64,000 nucleotides of DNA from NCBI GenBank assembly GCA_028564705.1, contig JAPXFQ010002690.1, positions 340,501 through 404,500 of the forward strand. The letters run 5' to 3'. A model generated the notes under the pieces. The model saw only the letters and a list, made by a program, of their open reading frames with translations, ran no database searches and was not told where the DNA came from. The first letter of the stretch is position 1, and each line of letters starts with the position of its first letter. The translations under genes and the position numbers were made by a program. The stretch comes from Apricaphanius iberus (Eukaryota; Chordata; Actinopteri; Cyprinodontiformes; Aphaniidae). This document shows positions 34,297 to 45,323 of this stretch, piece by piece.

Positions 34297-34850
34297 TTAA
34301 TTTCAGTTTATTTAGATAGAGCCAATTCACATCACATACTGCATCATCTCAAGGAACTTTACAAGTAATTTCAATTCAGCCATACATACATTTCAATTAA
34401 TCATTCAGTTATATAATTCAATCAGTTTAAAAGTTTTCTAAGGAAACTAAGCAGATTGCATAGAGTCATTGACTTGCAGCATTCACTCCTCCTTGATAAA
34501 CATATAGCAACAGTAGACAGTAATTTACATTGTGTCATTGACATTACATAAATCCCTTATACTGAGCAAGCATATAGTGTCAGCGAAGAGGAAGAACTCT
34601 GCTTTAACAGGAAGAAACCTCCCTAAGAACCAAAACCTAGCTCAATATGATTGGCCAATTGCCACAAACTGGAGGTTTGAGAAGACAGAGCAGAGACACA
34701 AAAGAATTAATTTAAGAGTACTTGCTATGTTAGAGAAAAAAACAAAGTTATCGGAGAGGGAGAATGTCCAGCCCCTGGGAGCATCATCACAGCTGATGCC
34801 CCCCTCGAACAAAGCATCACTGCTGAGGCAATTATAACTGAAGAAACTAT
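34297..34850 (-). mobile_element. Teleost interspersed repeat, copy A
   Basis: It begins TTTCAGTTTATTTAGATAGA then CATCTCAAGGAACTTTACAA and continues to TTTAACAGGAAGAAACCTCC (34601-34620). The complement ends in an L2-like tail, so the element is taken as minus-strand. Two further copies are at 44174 and 45324. Its class (LINE-derived) is inferred from that tail. Confidence 0.65.
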
Positions 34851-35206
34851 TTTTTGAAATTAGGACACTTGCACAAAACAACAGGGCTTTTTGGGGGCCA
34901 TTTAAGGTAAAAACCAAGTACCCGTTTGGGTACTCGGGAAATGGCTTGGTAAAGTTGCAAGGGGGCAGCTGTGATTATCTCAAGCTGATTGGTTGTAACT
35001 GTGAAGTAATATAAGCAAGTGTCACCAAAAAAAAAGCAGCTTTGTAAAATGAGAAGAATCGTTGGCAAAGCAGTGTAAAAAAATATAACAAACAGTCTGG
35101 CTGTATAGAGAAACACATCAAAAATCACTTCTTTTTTTGTCGATCTTATTTTATTTTAATTTTTTTATTTATTTTTATGATTTTTATGATTTTTATTTTT
35201 TTTCTG
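34851..35206. other. Unassigned, T-rich toward 35206
   Basis: The T-rich part at 35128-35204 lies directly downstream of the minus-strand ORF at 35207 and reads as an A-rich tract with AATAAA on that strand. Confidence 0.35.
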
Positions 35207-35635
35207 CTACTGTGGGTAGCTGCTTTGATCAGCAGTTTTGGTAACAACCCCGTTTAATAGAGCGGCGTCAGGTAACAACGCTTTTTTATCAGTAAAGGGT
35301 TCTATCACTTCAGCCATAACATTTCTCCAGTTGAAGAGATCAGCCAGACTCTGACCAAGGACTTTTCTGATCTCTTCAGCAGAAGAAAATCCCCCCTGCA
35401 CACTCTTTTTGCATCGGTAGTTAGGCTGCAGCAATCTTTCACTGCTAGACTGTGTACAGTGCAGTCGAAGATGCTCTCCATGCCTCCTTAACTCTTTAAC
35501 ACAACTTGTTGATAATAAGATACACTGGGTACAGTGTCCAGGTCTGAGATGATGCTCAGATACTCTCATGGGAATTTTTCTTTGATGGATTAATTTTCTC
35601 GTACTCAATGTGCAAAGTTGAAAATGGCTGCGCAT
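35207..35635 (-). CDS. 142-codon ORF, possible retrocopy or exon; unknown
   Basis: The ATG at 35635 gives an uninterrupted protein starting MRSHFQLCTLSTRK. Its Cys/His cluster HCTQCILLSTSC...RRHGEHLRLHC (about residues 35-63) could bind zinc but does not fit the classic C2H2 spacing. It ends in a more acidic segment, RKVLGQSLADLFNWRNV to QSSYPQ. Composition is balanced and distinct from the AT-rich surroundings. Directly after the stop the minus strand is A-rich with AATAAA-like motifs, suggesting a retroposed mRNA, or a last exon with its polyadenylation region. No family recognised; chance ORF also possible. Confidence 0.35.
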   Translation of the reverse strand: MRSHFQLCTLSTRKLIHQRKIPMRVSEHHLRPGHCTQCILLSTSCVKELRRHGEHLRLHCTQSSSERLLQPNYRCKKSVQGGFSSAEEIRKVLGQSLADLFNWRNVMAEVIEPFTDKKALLPDAALLNGVVTKTADQSSYPQ

Positions 35636-35894
35636 TTGCACCAAGAGGTCAGAAGTGTAAATACTAATCTGTCAAAATAACAGATGGCTGACAGATTTTT
35701 CCATCACCTTTAAGACAAACAAACAAACAAAAATGGCCAAATACAGAAAATAGTTGTTTAACATGACCACTAGACAACAGAGTAAAACTGTTGATATGCA
35801 GTAAAAAAAAAAAAAAAGGTATGTACAGGTAGCCTGTCTCTTCTACTCATTTCAACTGACTTTTGAGAACTGCTCCAATTTCTTTGATGTAATA

Positions 35895-36494
35895 CAGGGA
35901 TGTCCAAAGTATGGCCCGGGTGCCATTTACGGCCCTTGGACTGATTTTGCACAGCCCTTGACCACAATTTAAAATGGGTACTTTCTGCAATTGGCAGCGC
36001 TACACAAATGATTGATGCAGGTGGAGACTTTTTTATAAGGGCATAATTTTTGTTGACAAATTAAAAGGATAAGAAAATAATCCATGGTGCAAAAACAATT
36101 ATTCTTTTTTTAAGAATCGTTATCTTTTTGCTTTCTTTTTAATTTCACTGAGTAAACAACTAACGCAAACGCAAGACCCTGTTCTTTCTGCTGAGAAAAA
36201 AAACAACAGATTTTTTGAGCGACTCTGAAATATTCAAAAACTATTTTAAAATTATTTATTTTAAAAAGGCAAACCTTAAAAGCCCTGTGTTTTGAATCTG
36301 CAATCCTTTAAAAAAATCCATTTTCTAAAAAAATTCCTACTGGGTGTGTTACATGAAAATATTACCTTTCTAATTTATTGTTAAGTAGGTAGAAAAACAC
36401 GTTTTACGCAAAAAAGAAATCGTAGTTTTGTGGCCCATTGTTACTTTCGATTTGATGATTTCGGCCCTTTTAGTACAAAGTTTGGAAATCTCTG
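35895..36494. mobile_element. hAT-type MITE (600 bp)
   Basis: The left end CAGGGATGTCCAAAGTATGG and the complement of the right end (CAGAGATTTCCAAACTTTG) are inverted repeats. The flanks ATGTAATA (35887-35894) and ATATAATG (36495-36502) look like an 8-bp duplication with two changes, as expected for hAT. No transposase. GGCCCGGG and TGGCCC motifs are typical of this fish family. Confidence 0.75.
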
Positions 36495-36581
36495 ATATAA
36501 TGCAACTGTTTATTTATTTAGTCTTTTTACAGAAATGCACACAGTTACTTTCCCTGATAACTAGTTACTTTTATTATAGCA

Positions 36582-36690
36582 GAGGGGGGACCAAGTCATT
36601 GCTTTGCAAGTCTCAAGTCATTACCCTCAAGTCTCGAGTCAAGTCCCAAGTCTTGAATGTTGGATTTCGAGTCATTTTTTTCAAAACACA
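36582..36690 (+). mobile_element. CAAGTC-rich MITE end
   Basis: GGGGGGACCAAGTCATTGCT followed by CAAGTCTCAAGTC tandem motifs. The other end of the same family is at 7620-7715. Confidence 0.55.
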
Positions 36691-37108
36691 AAATGTTAAT
36701 GTTAATTTTTAATGTAAATTATAAACCATGTGTTCTTTTTTTAATCTTTATTTATTAGAATACCTGATAAAACAAGTGCAACTGAATTTAGAAAATGTGT
36801 TAAGTTTTTACTGACCTTGAACATCCATGTTGTACAGCTTAGTAACTTAACTAATAAAAATAGTTTTCCTTTGAACTATAATTTCAAAGATTTACTTCTA
36901 GGGATTGAAGATATTTTACAAAAAAGTATGGGTGATGTAATTTTTAAGATGTTATTTAGATTTATAAGAGTCACAGGTATTTACTTAAATAGCAACTCAC
37001 CCCTTCCAGAGTCTTACATGACCTATATTTCCAGTTTCAAAAATGCAGGAAAATGAGGTGTTGCCTACTGTATAGAGCAGACAGCGGGTTAAGATGGCTT
37101 TTTTTTAT

Positions 37109-37230
37109 ATAGCGATGCACCGATACCGATACTGGTATTGAGTATCAGGGCCGATACCGCTCTTATGTACTTTATCGGTATAGGTTTCAGTTAACCGATA
37201 CCTTGAACCGATACTTAAAATGTGGAAACT
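37109..37230 (+). mobile_element. hAT-like MITE end (ACCGATACCGATAC type)
   Basis: GCGATGCACCGATACCGATA with repeated GATACC motifs is the start of a well-known fish repeat. The right end was not found. Confidence 0.55.
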
Positions 37231-37346
37231 CTACAATAATTTAATGGAACAGGTTTATTTTTCAGTGTCAATTATTGAGATCTTTTTATCTAATTAACCA
37301 TCCTTTGTTGTAACAATCAGAGAAAAAAATATATGATTACTTTTTT

Positions 37347-37505
37347 GGGCCAGAGTGGCCTTTATTTGACAGAGTACAGATATTTAAAGGGGGAGAGAGG
37401 TGGGGGAAGACCTGCAGCAAAGGTTGCCTTGGACGGGACTTGAACCAGGGACAGTCGCGTCTGCACATGGGAGGCCCGCTCTAACCACTACGCAACACCT
37501 CATAC
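37347..37505 (-). mobile_element. tRNA-derived SINE with 10-bp duplication
   Basis: The minus strand carries a tRNA-like head with A box TAGTGGTTAGAGCGG (about 37495-37481) and B box GGTTCAAGTCC (about 37447-37437), then CAACCTTTGCTGCAGGTC and a CTCTCTCCCCC body, and ends in a short AATAAAGGCC tail. TTACTTTTTT stands on both sides (37337-37346 and 37506-37515). The pol III boxes are well preserved, unlike those of the SINE at 15775. Confidence 0.8.
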
Positions 37506-37515
37506 TTACTTTTTT

Positions 37516-39139
37516 AAAGTAACATTCCCCACATTCCTAATCAGTGACACCACTTACTAGCAAAACAGTTACGATACGCTGACCTCTTTCCAAATTCCTG
37601 ATGGTTAAGGGCACCAGGCGGACTGATATACCTTCCCAGAAAAAGGTCCAGTTAAGTTACCCTGAAGTATTGCTCAACACTTTCTGCAATGTTTTCCTCC
37701 CAATATATTTAATTTGGCCTGATCTTAACAAATGAAGTGAATGTGAACACCATGGCGTTATCAAAAGATTTGTTTGAGGCCCTCAGAATGAAGGTTATAG
37801 TAGCTCATGAATGTAGTAAATTATTTAAAGAGGTCGTATGCAAAATAGCCCAAAAGTGTAGGATGTAAAAAATAACTAGCAGCATTCCCAGAGATGTCCT
37901 TTTAAGCAAGTTTAACCTTAAAAAAGACAGCAAGATGCTGAAAGAAGTCTCCAAAAATACTAAAATGTCATCATGGCACCAATGTCAGGTTCTTGCCACG
38001 GTTAGATTAGAAGGATGCACAATTCCAAAAAGGACTTCACAATTTTAACTTTCATGAGAGATTTGGTGTGCAATGATGAAAACTTTGCTCTCTGAAAAAC
38101 ATGAAGGCCTGAATAAAATCAGCAAGTGAGAACATAAACAAAGACCAAAACATCTGGCTTGATTGACAAAAATCAAATACATTATTCAAAGGAAAAAAAA
38201 CAACATACCAAATATTAAGCATAGAATGGGAAGTGTCAAGGTTTTTAAATAGTTTACCCCACCCTTTACAATTATCCAGTTCTATTCTAATTAGTTACCA
38301 ATTAATATCCTGAAGTTTAAATTTTGAGATAGTATGGCCATAAATTTCAGAACTAAAGTGACTTTGTCCCCTGTTAATGCTGATTTCCTTACCACTCTGA
38401 TTTAAAAAAAAGTTATTTTTCATTTGCTTGTTTTGATCTCCATGGGTAATAAAACACAGATGCAGCAAGAAATCTTCCGGTGGCTGAACAGCCCAATGAT
38501 GTGCTTGATCGGCCCTGACAATCTGGAAACTCAGTCTTCCCATCTCTTTCTGATCAGTGAGCGTATTATTCTTAAACACAACCAGTTGCACCAGCAACAA
38601 ATGTTATAGCTTTGGTAGTTGTTACTGCTGGAAGAGCACTTCAAATGGAGCAAGAAGAGGCCCAGAGATTAAACAAGCTTTTCAAAAGCAATCTATACTT
38701 TCTACAACATGCCAAGACTTCTGTCTGTGTGGTTCTTTCGGGCTGGAGTTTAGGAATGTTGCCTCACTATTATTTAATCCTTTCAACCTTTGTCTGTCAT
38801 TTAACATGCTGAATTTGAAAATAATAAAGGGATCCACTTTATCTTGAAATCCATACAGAAAAAAACTCTTTCTTATAGTTACTTATAATGATGATTGCTA
38901 ATGTAGTGATGCTTAATCATTTGTCCTCCTTTTTAAAAAAGGAAGCCCGTTTCAGCATAATAACATTACTAAAATAATTAGTAAATGGTCATGGCAGAGA
39001 TGCAAAAAGAAAGTTAATTTCCCAATGTATGTCATTCTTAAAGAAAAATCTGAATCCGCTAGAATAGTTTTCATCAGAATAAGCTTTTATTAACATCAGA
39101 GACTTGCCAGAGAACTCTGATTGCTGCATAAAAGCAGTG
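37516..39139. other. Mostly unassigned; possible Tc1 relic near 37.9-38.1 kb
   Basis: AAAATGTCATCATGGCACCA and the neighbouring text at 37960-38070 are reminiscent of Tc1-like interior sequence, but too decayed to be sure. The ORF pair around 38300-38850 has no domain signature. Confidence 0.3.
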
Positions 39140-39335
39140 TCCAAAGTTGGGCCTCAAGGGCTGATGTCCTACATGTTTTAGATGTCACTCTGGGTCAACA
39201 CACCGGGATCAACTGATTGGATCATTACCAGGCCTTTGCAGAACTTGCAGACAGCTCATTTAGCCATTTAAATCTGCTGTATTGGATAAATGACACATAT
39301 AAACCTGCAGGACACTAGCCCTTTGGGCCATCCTG
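39140..39335. mobile_element. Palindromic MITE
   Basis: GGCCTCAAGGGCTGATGTCC with ACATGTTTTAGATGTC on the left and CCTGCAGGACACTAGCCCTT then TGGGCC on the right, around a central TGATTGGATCATTACCAGGC. The layout is that of a fully palindromic fish MITE, now diverged in its right half. Confidence 0.6.
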
Positions 39336-39497
39336 ACCTAAAAAAATCTGATATTATAAATTGCAATACTTTTTTTAGACCGTGATTAGGTTATGATCGA
39401 TCACCGTTGGAGTACCACTTGCCACTTAATGATCTTGGCACTGGAAGAAGACAACTCTAGTTGCAGCTACGCATGATTAGTGTTCATTGGGGGTCAA

Positions 39498-39655
39498 AAG
39501 TTCACATACCATCCATCCATCCATCCATCTTCTTAACCGCTTATCCAATTCAGGGTCACGGGGCAGCTGGAGCCTATCCCAGCAATTATCAGGCGTTAGG
39601 CAGGGTACACCCTGAACAGGACGCCAGTCTGTTGCAGGGCAAGTTCACATACCAT
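39498..39655 (-). mobile_element. SINE/LINE tail insertion with 15-bp duplication
   Basis: AAGTTCACATACCAT occurs perfectly at 39498-39512 and 39641-39655. Between them is (CCAT)n, then TTCTTAACCGCTTATCC and the GGGTACACCCTGAAC tail text on the minus strand. Only the 3' 128 bases of the element were copied. The perfect duplication indicates a recent event. Confidence 0.9.
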
Positions 39656-40299
39656 TTCAGAGTATTCATGTCTTGTGGGTGGGTCATTGCATTCATCGTC
39701 AAAAACTTGTTTTCTCTATCCAGTGTTGTCTCCTTCAACAATGACAGCTCAAAGTCTTATTTGCCAATTGTATATAATGAACTCTTATTTCTCAAATGGT
39801 AAAACTTTTGAACTGATAGCTGTGAGAACAGCTGACTTTAAACGAAGACAGTTGAGACAGTTCTTTGATTTATTTATGGCATGCAAGGAGGGGCAGATCA
39901 GCATTGTACATCCTGGTCTGTGTCTGGCCCAGTAAGAAACGCAGGACTGTTTTATACAGTTACGTCACTCCCCAGAACGCACAGTGGATTCCATTATTTT
40001 CTGCTGACCCAAACTCTAGTGTAGGGAAAGTCCAGGAGGAATTTATTACCCTTACATCCAAGCTGGACCACAACTAAACCAGTATTCTTTTCTGTCCCAG
40101 TATCCTGAACTGCCCCTCTCCTCTTGAAAAAGTCTGCAACTGAGTTTTCTACGCTTATAAACCATAAGTTTTCGCACAGATAAAAACGATACTGAAAGTT
40201 AAAAAATACATATGATTACTTTATTTCCTTCACAGCTTTCCGTTTTTTCTTAGCAGGACAAACAATTCGTTCGGTAAATTCTCAGACACAAACTGCACA

Positions 40300-40450
40300 T
40301 TTTAGAACTTCCAAAAGTGGTTCAATGATACTGAAGTCAGGAGGCTGGGGCGGACACTCCAAGAACATTATTTTGCAGCAGACAATCAAAGGTGGACTTG
40401 GCCTTATGTTTTGGATTATTGTGGTTTTGGAGCATCTAAGTACCTCACAT
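40300..40450 (+). mobile_element. Tc1-like fragment
   Basis: GATACTGAAGTCAGGAGGCT, GGGGCGGACACTCCAAGAAC and CAAAGGTGGACTTGGCC follow the text of a fish Tc1-like non-coding region. Boundaries are approximate. Confidence 0.45.
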
Positions 40451-41714
40451 GTATAACCTCCAGGGTGACAACCTCCAGAGCAATGACATCAGGCCAGATT
40501 TCCATGGTGTGCAAACATTTGATCAGGCTCATTTGGGTAGCGTATGAGGTTATTAAGATATAAAAGTAGCAATCAATTGTTTGGTTAAAAATAGCTCCAC
40601 ACAATAATTAGTCAAATATAATGAATATTTTCAGGAAAAAAAAAACATTAACTAGGATATATGAATTTATGAGTATGAGCTATATGCACAGCTCAGAGTT
40701 ACAAAAATGTTTACCTCAATTACCCTGTTTTTAACCGAAAATGTTAGTTTACCCTTAGATTTAGCTGTATATTATGGTGAAACCCACCAATGTTTTTTCA
40801 TGTAACGCATGACTGGGAATAGCTGATGCACAATCATGAAGTACTATAGCACCTAAGACGTGTTTGAAATGTAAAAGCACCTGCTACCCCCATTCAATAC
40901 TTCATTCTCTGGTGAGCATGAACTAGCCAGCGAGTGAAAAGGGAACCTTTCAAAAATAACGGGGCTCCACATTTCCCCATGTATTTCAGCATGTCAGTCT
41001 TCAAAGCTTTGCCAATGTTGCTAGAGCACACATTTGACATTTTTGCATATTCAAAATCTGCTCTCAAGAAAGACAAAAATACAAACTGAAAACTGCAGGT
41101 TTGAGACCCATTGCACAAATTCTTTTTAGTACTGCTTTCTCTACTTTGCCCCTACTGTTTTTCTTTTTTCTTTTACTTTCCAGCTTCTAATATTTTATAT
41201 TATCTAATATTTTCTAATATTTTCAATTTCTCAAAAGTTGGATGAAGGACCCTTATTCTATCATGCAATTTGACAGAAGTGTTTTTTAAAGGCATAAATT
41301 ATACATATGCCTGTAAAAAGCCAATGCAGAATGGAAGCTGATATCGAGAGGAAGATTTTTTTTTTCATATGAAAAAGAGAGATACAAATTAGCGTACAGG
41401 TGGAATAAATGTGCATTCAGGACCTGTTGTCAAGGCAGGGAACAAAACAAACCACGCTACAGAAATAAAATGGCCTACAAAAGAAAACAACAAAACCAAA
41501 TCAGAGCATATAGATTACCACAAGTACAAGATTAAAAAAAACAATGCAATACATAGTTCAGTTAATGCTCTTCAATTCAGTTGCACATTATTTTCTATTC
41601 GTATGACTACTTTAATGACAGACTCACAATAATAAGTCATGCATGCTTTATCTGCTGAAGTAGTTATGTTTGCACTCATTCAAATACATCTATATTCCAT
41701 GAAGGCTTCATCCT
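40451..41714. other. Unassigned AT-rich stretch
   Basis: No gene or repeat family recognised. Confidence 0.3.
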
Positions 41715-42290
41715 AAAAGTCAATCAATTATACAGTGCCCTAAGTTTGTTTTTGTAATGGAAATATAAATATACATGGTTTTTAGTATTTTTAAAGAAAT
41801 AAAATCAACAATGTGTGGCATACATTTGAGTGCACCCCCTGCTACCCTTCCCAGAAAGTACTTTGGTGTGTCTCTATAACTGCTTTTCACATCAAGACGT
41901 TCAAATTTTTTGCCCATTCGTGTTTTCAAAATAACTGAAGCTCAGTCAGACTGCAGGAAGATCATCCGTATACATCAATATATCACAGATTTTCAGCTTG
42001 ATTTCCATCTGGACTTTGACTGGGCCATTGTAATATAATAATATACTTTAAAGTTTAAATATTATATTGTAGCTCTGGCTTTATTTTTAGGGTTTTACTA
42101 AATCTTGCAGCTTCATTATAATAATTTTCAGAATTGTGCAACATTTAACTTTAATTATCTTCCAATCAACTAGGACCAACTTCCCTGACTTCGCTAAGGT
42201 ATCCCCATAGTATGATGCTGCCACCATCATGTTTCATTGTTGAAATGGTGTGATCAGGGATTTGCAGGGGGAGAGTTCTGCTTTTGTTGA
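41715..42290 (-). mobile_element. Decayed Tc1/mariner element
   Basis: The minus strand shows, in order of the family, a transposase segment with CATCATGCTATGGGGATACC-like text (complement of 42200-42235, ACCATCATGTTTCA nearby), GGACTTTGACTGGGCCATTG (42010, the region before the third catalytic residue), the segment around ATTTTTTGCCCATTCG (41906) and finally a terminal region with ATACATGGTTTTTAGTA (41770). Large parts are missing and all frames are broken. Confidence 0.7.
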
Positions 42291-42536
42291 CGAAAAGTAT
42301 GATTTTACTATGGACATTTTTGCTTATGGACATCCTAAGCATCACTTTGAAAAATGAGGCAGACTACTCTTTCCTGTTATAAAGGACCGTTCCATGTTCC
42401 TTATCCTTAAATAAAATAACAAAGAAGAAAATCAAGTATTGTGAGCAAAAAAGACACCTCTTCCTTCTGGGACATGTTACTCACTTAGAAAAAAAAAACA
42501 TGACTATTGAGTAATTGTTCAAATTAAGTTCTGAAC

Positions 42537-42850
42537 TGATTTGATTCAAATTTCAGGAATCGATTCGATTCAAAGTCTCAAGAGTTAGAATCAATTATCA
42601 GGATCCGATCCGATTCAATCTGATCCAGTTCGATATAGTTATGGGTCAGTGCTATTAAAAATGGTTTATTGAGCTGTTAACCTTAATTATATGGCTGTAA
42701 TTCAACGACTTACTACTGGGTGAGTAACAGTTTACCAGGAAAAATTTTTATTAACACTTTCAGAACTAAGCCTTAAACAGCTTTTTTGAACTTGTGAATC
42801 AATTCGATTCAATTCTAAGAATTTTTATAACAATCGATTCAGAATTGTTT
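42537..42850. mobile_element. MITE with GATTCGATTC motifs
   Basis: AATCGATTCGATTCAAAG at 42558 and ATCAATTCGATTCAATTC / ACAATCGATTCAGAATTG at 42798-42846 are inverted versions of one motif set around an AT-rich middle, as in a common fish MITE. Confidence 0.5.
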
Positions 42851-44173
42851 TGGGTTTTTTTTCCCAAAATTTTTTTTTTAGTACAGCCTTACTGTGTATG
42901 CAAATATATTACATTTTCTCTTTTTACATATTCTATTCCCTCTTATAACACCATGGAGACACAATTTAAATTGGGATGAGAAACATATGTGACAGACTGA
43001 TTCCTTCACAGTTAGCATGCAAACAAAACTCCACAAAATCTGTAGCAATGACACAGGTATGTTATTAAGATGGTGTTTAATGGGATCAGACATACCAGTC
43101 TTATCTTAAGGGAAAGATTTAAAAGACAAACAGGAAAAAAAAAAACATGTGCTGTAGATGAAGAAGAGGGTGTCCGGACTGCTAATTACATCCAGCAAGC
43201 GTTTTTAAAAGCAGGTCTGCAGGTTAAGCAGCTGCCTTTCTCTGGGGGCTTTCAGGACTTTTAGGCACAGCCGCTGGTGATAGATGGAGCAGCGTAGCTG
43301 ACAATTAAAGAAAGGTCATCAGCAACACATACACTAGCCGCTTGGGCCCACATTCACACACTCATATGAAGTAAAGTGAAGGCACGGACAGTACACCCAA
43401 ACATTTATTTCAGTTAGGTTGACTATAATTTGTTCGCCGGGTTTTCTCTCTGGTCTGAAGAAAAGAGTTTAAAAGTTTCTGACAATAAATCTTCTGAGTG
43501 CAGAGAAGAGAAGCACCCAAAATGTCTCCAAGGCCCTATTTATATTTTCCATTTTAACTGACATGCATAATGTGAGACCGGTGGTCAAGATTGGTGTGTG
43601 GTAAATTAACTTCTATTTTTTTAAACCTCAGCAATAAACAGAGATTGTGTTTGTTTTTTTTTTGTAATGGCTTTAAGTCATCTGTGTTAATCTGTAAGTA
43701 TGAGCAGAGCTCTGCATCACAGATATTACAATGTCACTATAAAGGGCACAGGCTAAATTTCAAGGAATAAATTACACAGAGGCTCAGAAAGGACCCAACA
43801 GATGGCCGCTGCGGCACCCAATGGCCCACAGCAACACCTTTAGCGTCTTACCACATAGGTCTAGTTTATCTGAAAAGGCTTTACAGAAACATGTGTTAAT
43901 ATATCAGCATTAAATAATGGCAAAAATCCTCCCATCTGGCCGTCAGTTTGTTTTCACTGGAGGCTTGGATCTGACTTGTTGATCATAATGTCGCACAGTA
44001 AGGCCATTTACTGTGAAAATAGAACTCTTTTGTTATTTTAATGTTCTAAACAGTGCCTCAATGGATGGAGGGGTTCTCAAAAACTAGGGAAAGCAGGCAT
44101 ATTTCTGGCTAGGTCTTGAGTGATTCAAGGGCCACAATGAGAGATAATGTAAAAAACTGAAGCTTAATGATTC
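42851..44173. other. Unassigned stretch
   Basis: A moderately GC-rich part around 43140-43350 and 43790-43870 contains short ORFs without recognisable domains. The rest is AT-rich. Confidence 0.3.
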
Positions 44174-44640
44174 ATTTCAACTCCGTTTATTTATATAGTT
44201 CCAATTCTGAACAGATGTAATTTCAAGGTACTTTACAAGAAAAGTAATTTCATAAATTCATTTAAACATTCCAATCTGTTAAAACGTTTTCTTTTTAAGT
44301 AATCCCAGCAGATCATTGATGTGGGGTTGGGCCCCATTGATGTAGACATTCCAACTACAGCAGTCCTCTCATCAATCCTCATACTGAGCAAGCATGTGGG
44401 GACTGTGGAGAGGAAAAACGCCCCTTTAACAAGAAGAAACCTTGAGCAGAACCTGGCTCAGTACAAGCGCTCATCTGCCATGAACATATGGGGGTTTGAG
44501 GAGACAGCGCAGAGACATAATGAACTAAAGGAACTGAAGTACTTTCTATATTAGAGAAAGTAATAGTTTATAATAGAATATGGAAGATGTTCCGTCTCTG
44601 GGAGCATCATCAGAGTCTATGCTCCCCATCTAACAGGGCA
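44174..44640 (-). mobile_element. Teleost interspersed repeat, copy B
   Basis: TTTCAACTCCGTTTATTTAT then ACTTTACAAGAAAAGTAATT, ACTGAGCAAGCATGTGGGGA and TTTAACAAGAAGAAACC match copies A and C. Confidence 0.7.
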
Positions 44641-45323
44641 TTGTAGTATGTATATGTATATGTATATGAGGGCATTCCCGTTCTGGATGATTGATGTTTC
44701 TTGAGATAAATAATGGGGAATTCTCTATTATTATTGTATTCTTTCTTTTCATATTTAAAGCTCAAGTGATTATTTGCGAATGAATGAGTGCCCCCAAGTG
44801 GCCAGATAATTTTTAGCCAAGTTAATCAGAAAGTGAGTTATCACTTTCAATTCATTTTCAAGCACTTTGATGCAAGTTGAACATCAGCATACTGAAGTAA
44901 TATGTCACTGCTGCAAGATTTGAGTCTCAGAAAAAGTGTGTGCTTAAATTTCAAATGCATGGTAAGGTAAGGCTTACCATGCAATACAAAAAAGGTACCT
45001 TTTTTGTATTTTGAACAACAGGCAGATATGCAATAATTTAATGGGGGTACAAGAACAACAAGAAAAACAGCTTGAAAAAAGGTCAATGGTTCTGTTAAAA
45101 AAATTGTCAGAACACAGGACTAGCTGCGTCACAGTTTACTGCTGAAGGAACTGCATAGATGCAACTGGCACTGGTGCTGATCAATGTCCACCACCAAAAG
45201 GTAAGACAATGGGCATGGGAAGTTCAGGAATAGAAAATGGAGCTATGGAAGATGGTGTCAGGTGTGATGGATCACATCGTCTTGTGATCATGTGGACCGG
45301 AGAACACATGGTACCAGGATGTA
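44641..45323. other. Unassigned stretch
   Basis: A short (TATATG)n run lies at 44648-44668. A near palindrome GGTAAGGTAAGGCTTACC is at about 44961-44979, and GGTACCTTTTTTGTATT after an AATACAAAAAAGGTACC (44982-45011) forms a perfect inverted pair. Confidence 0.45.

Noticed and set aside
36590..36700. Possible CRISPR-like or minisatellite array (CAAGTC units)
   Set aside because: Units are short, irregular and known from a fish MITE; there are no spacers, and this is a vertebrate genome.
37427..37497. Possible tRNA gene on the minus strand
   Set aside because: A and B boxes are good, but the cloverleaf does not close with a proper acceptor stem, and a SINE body and target duplication follow.
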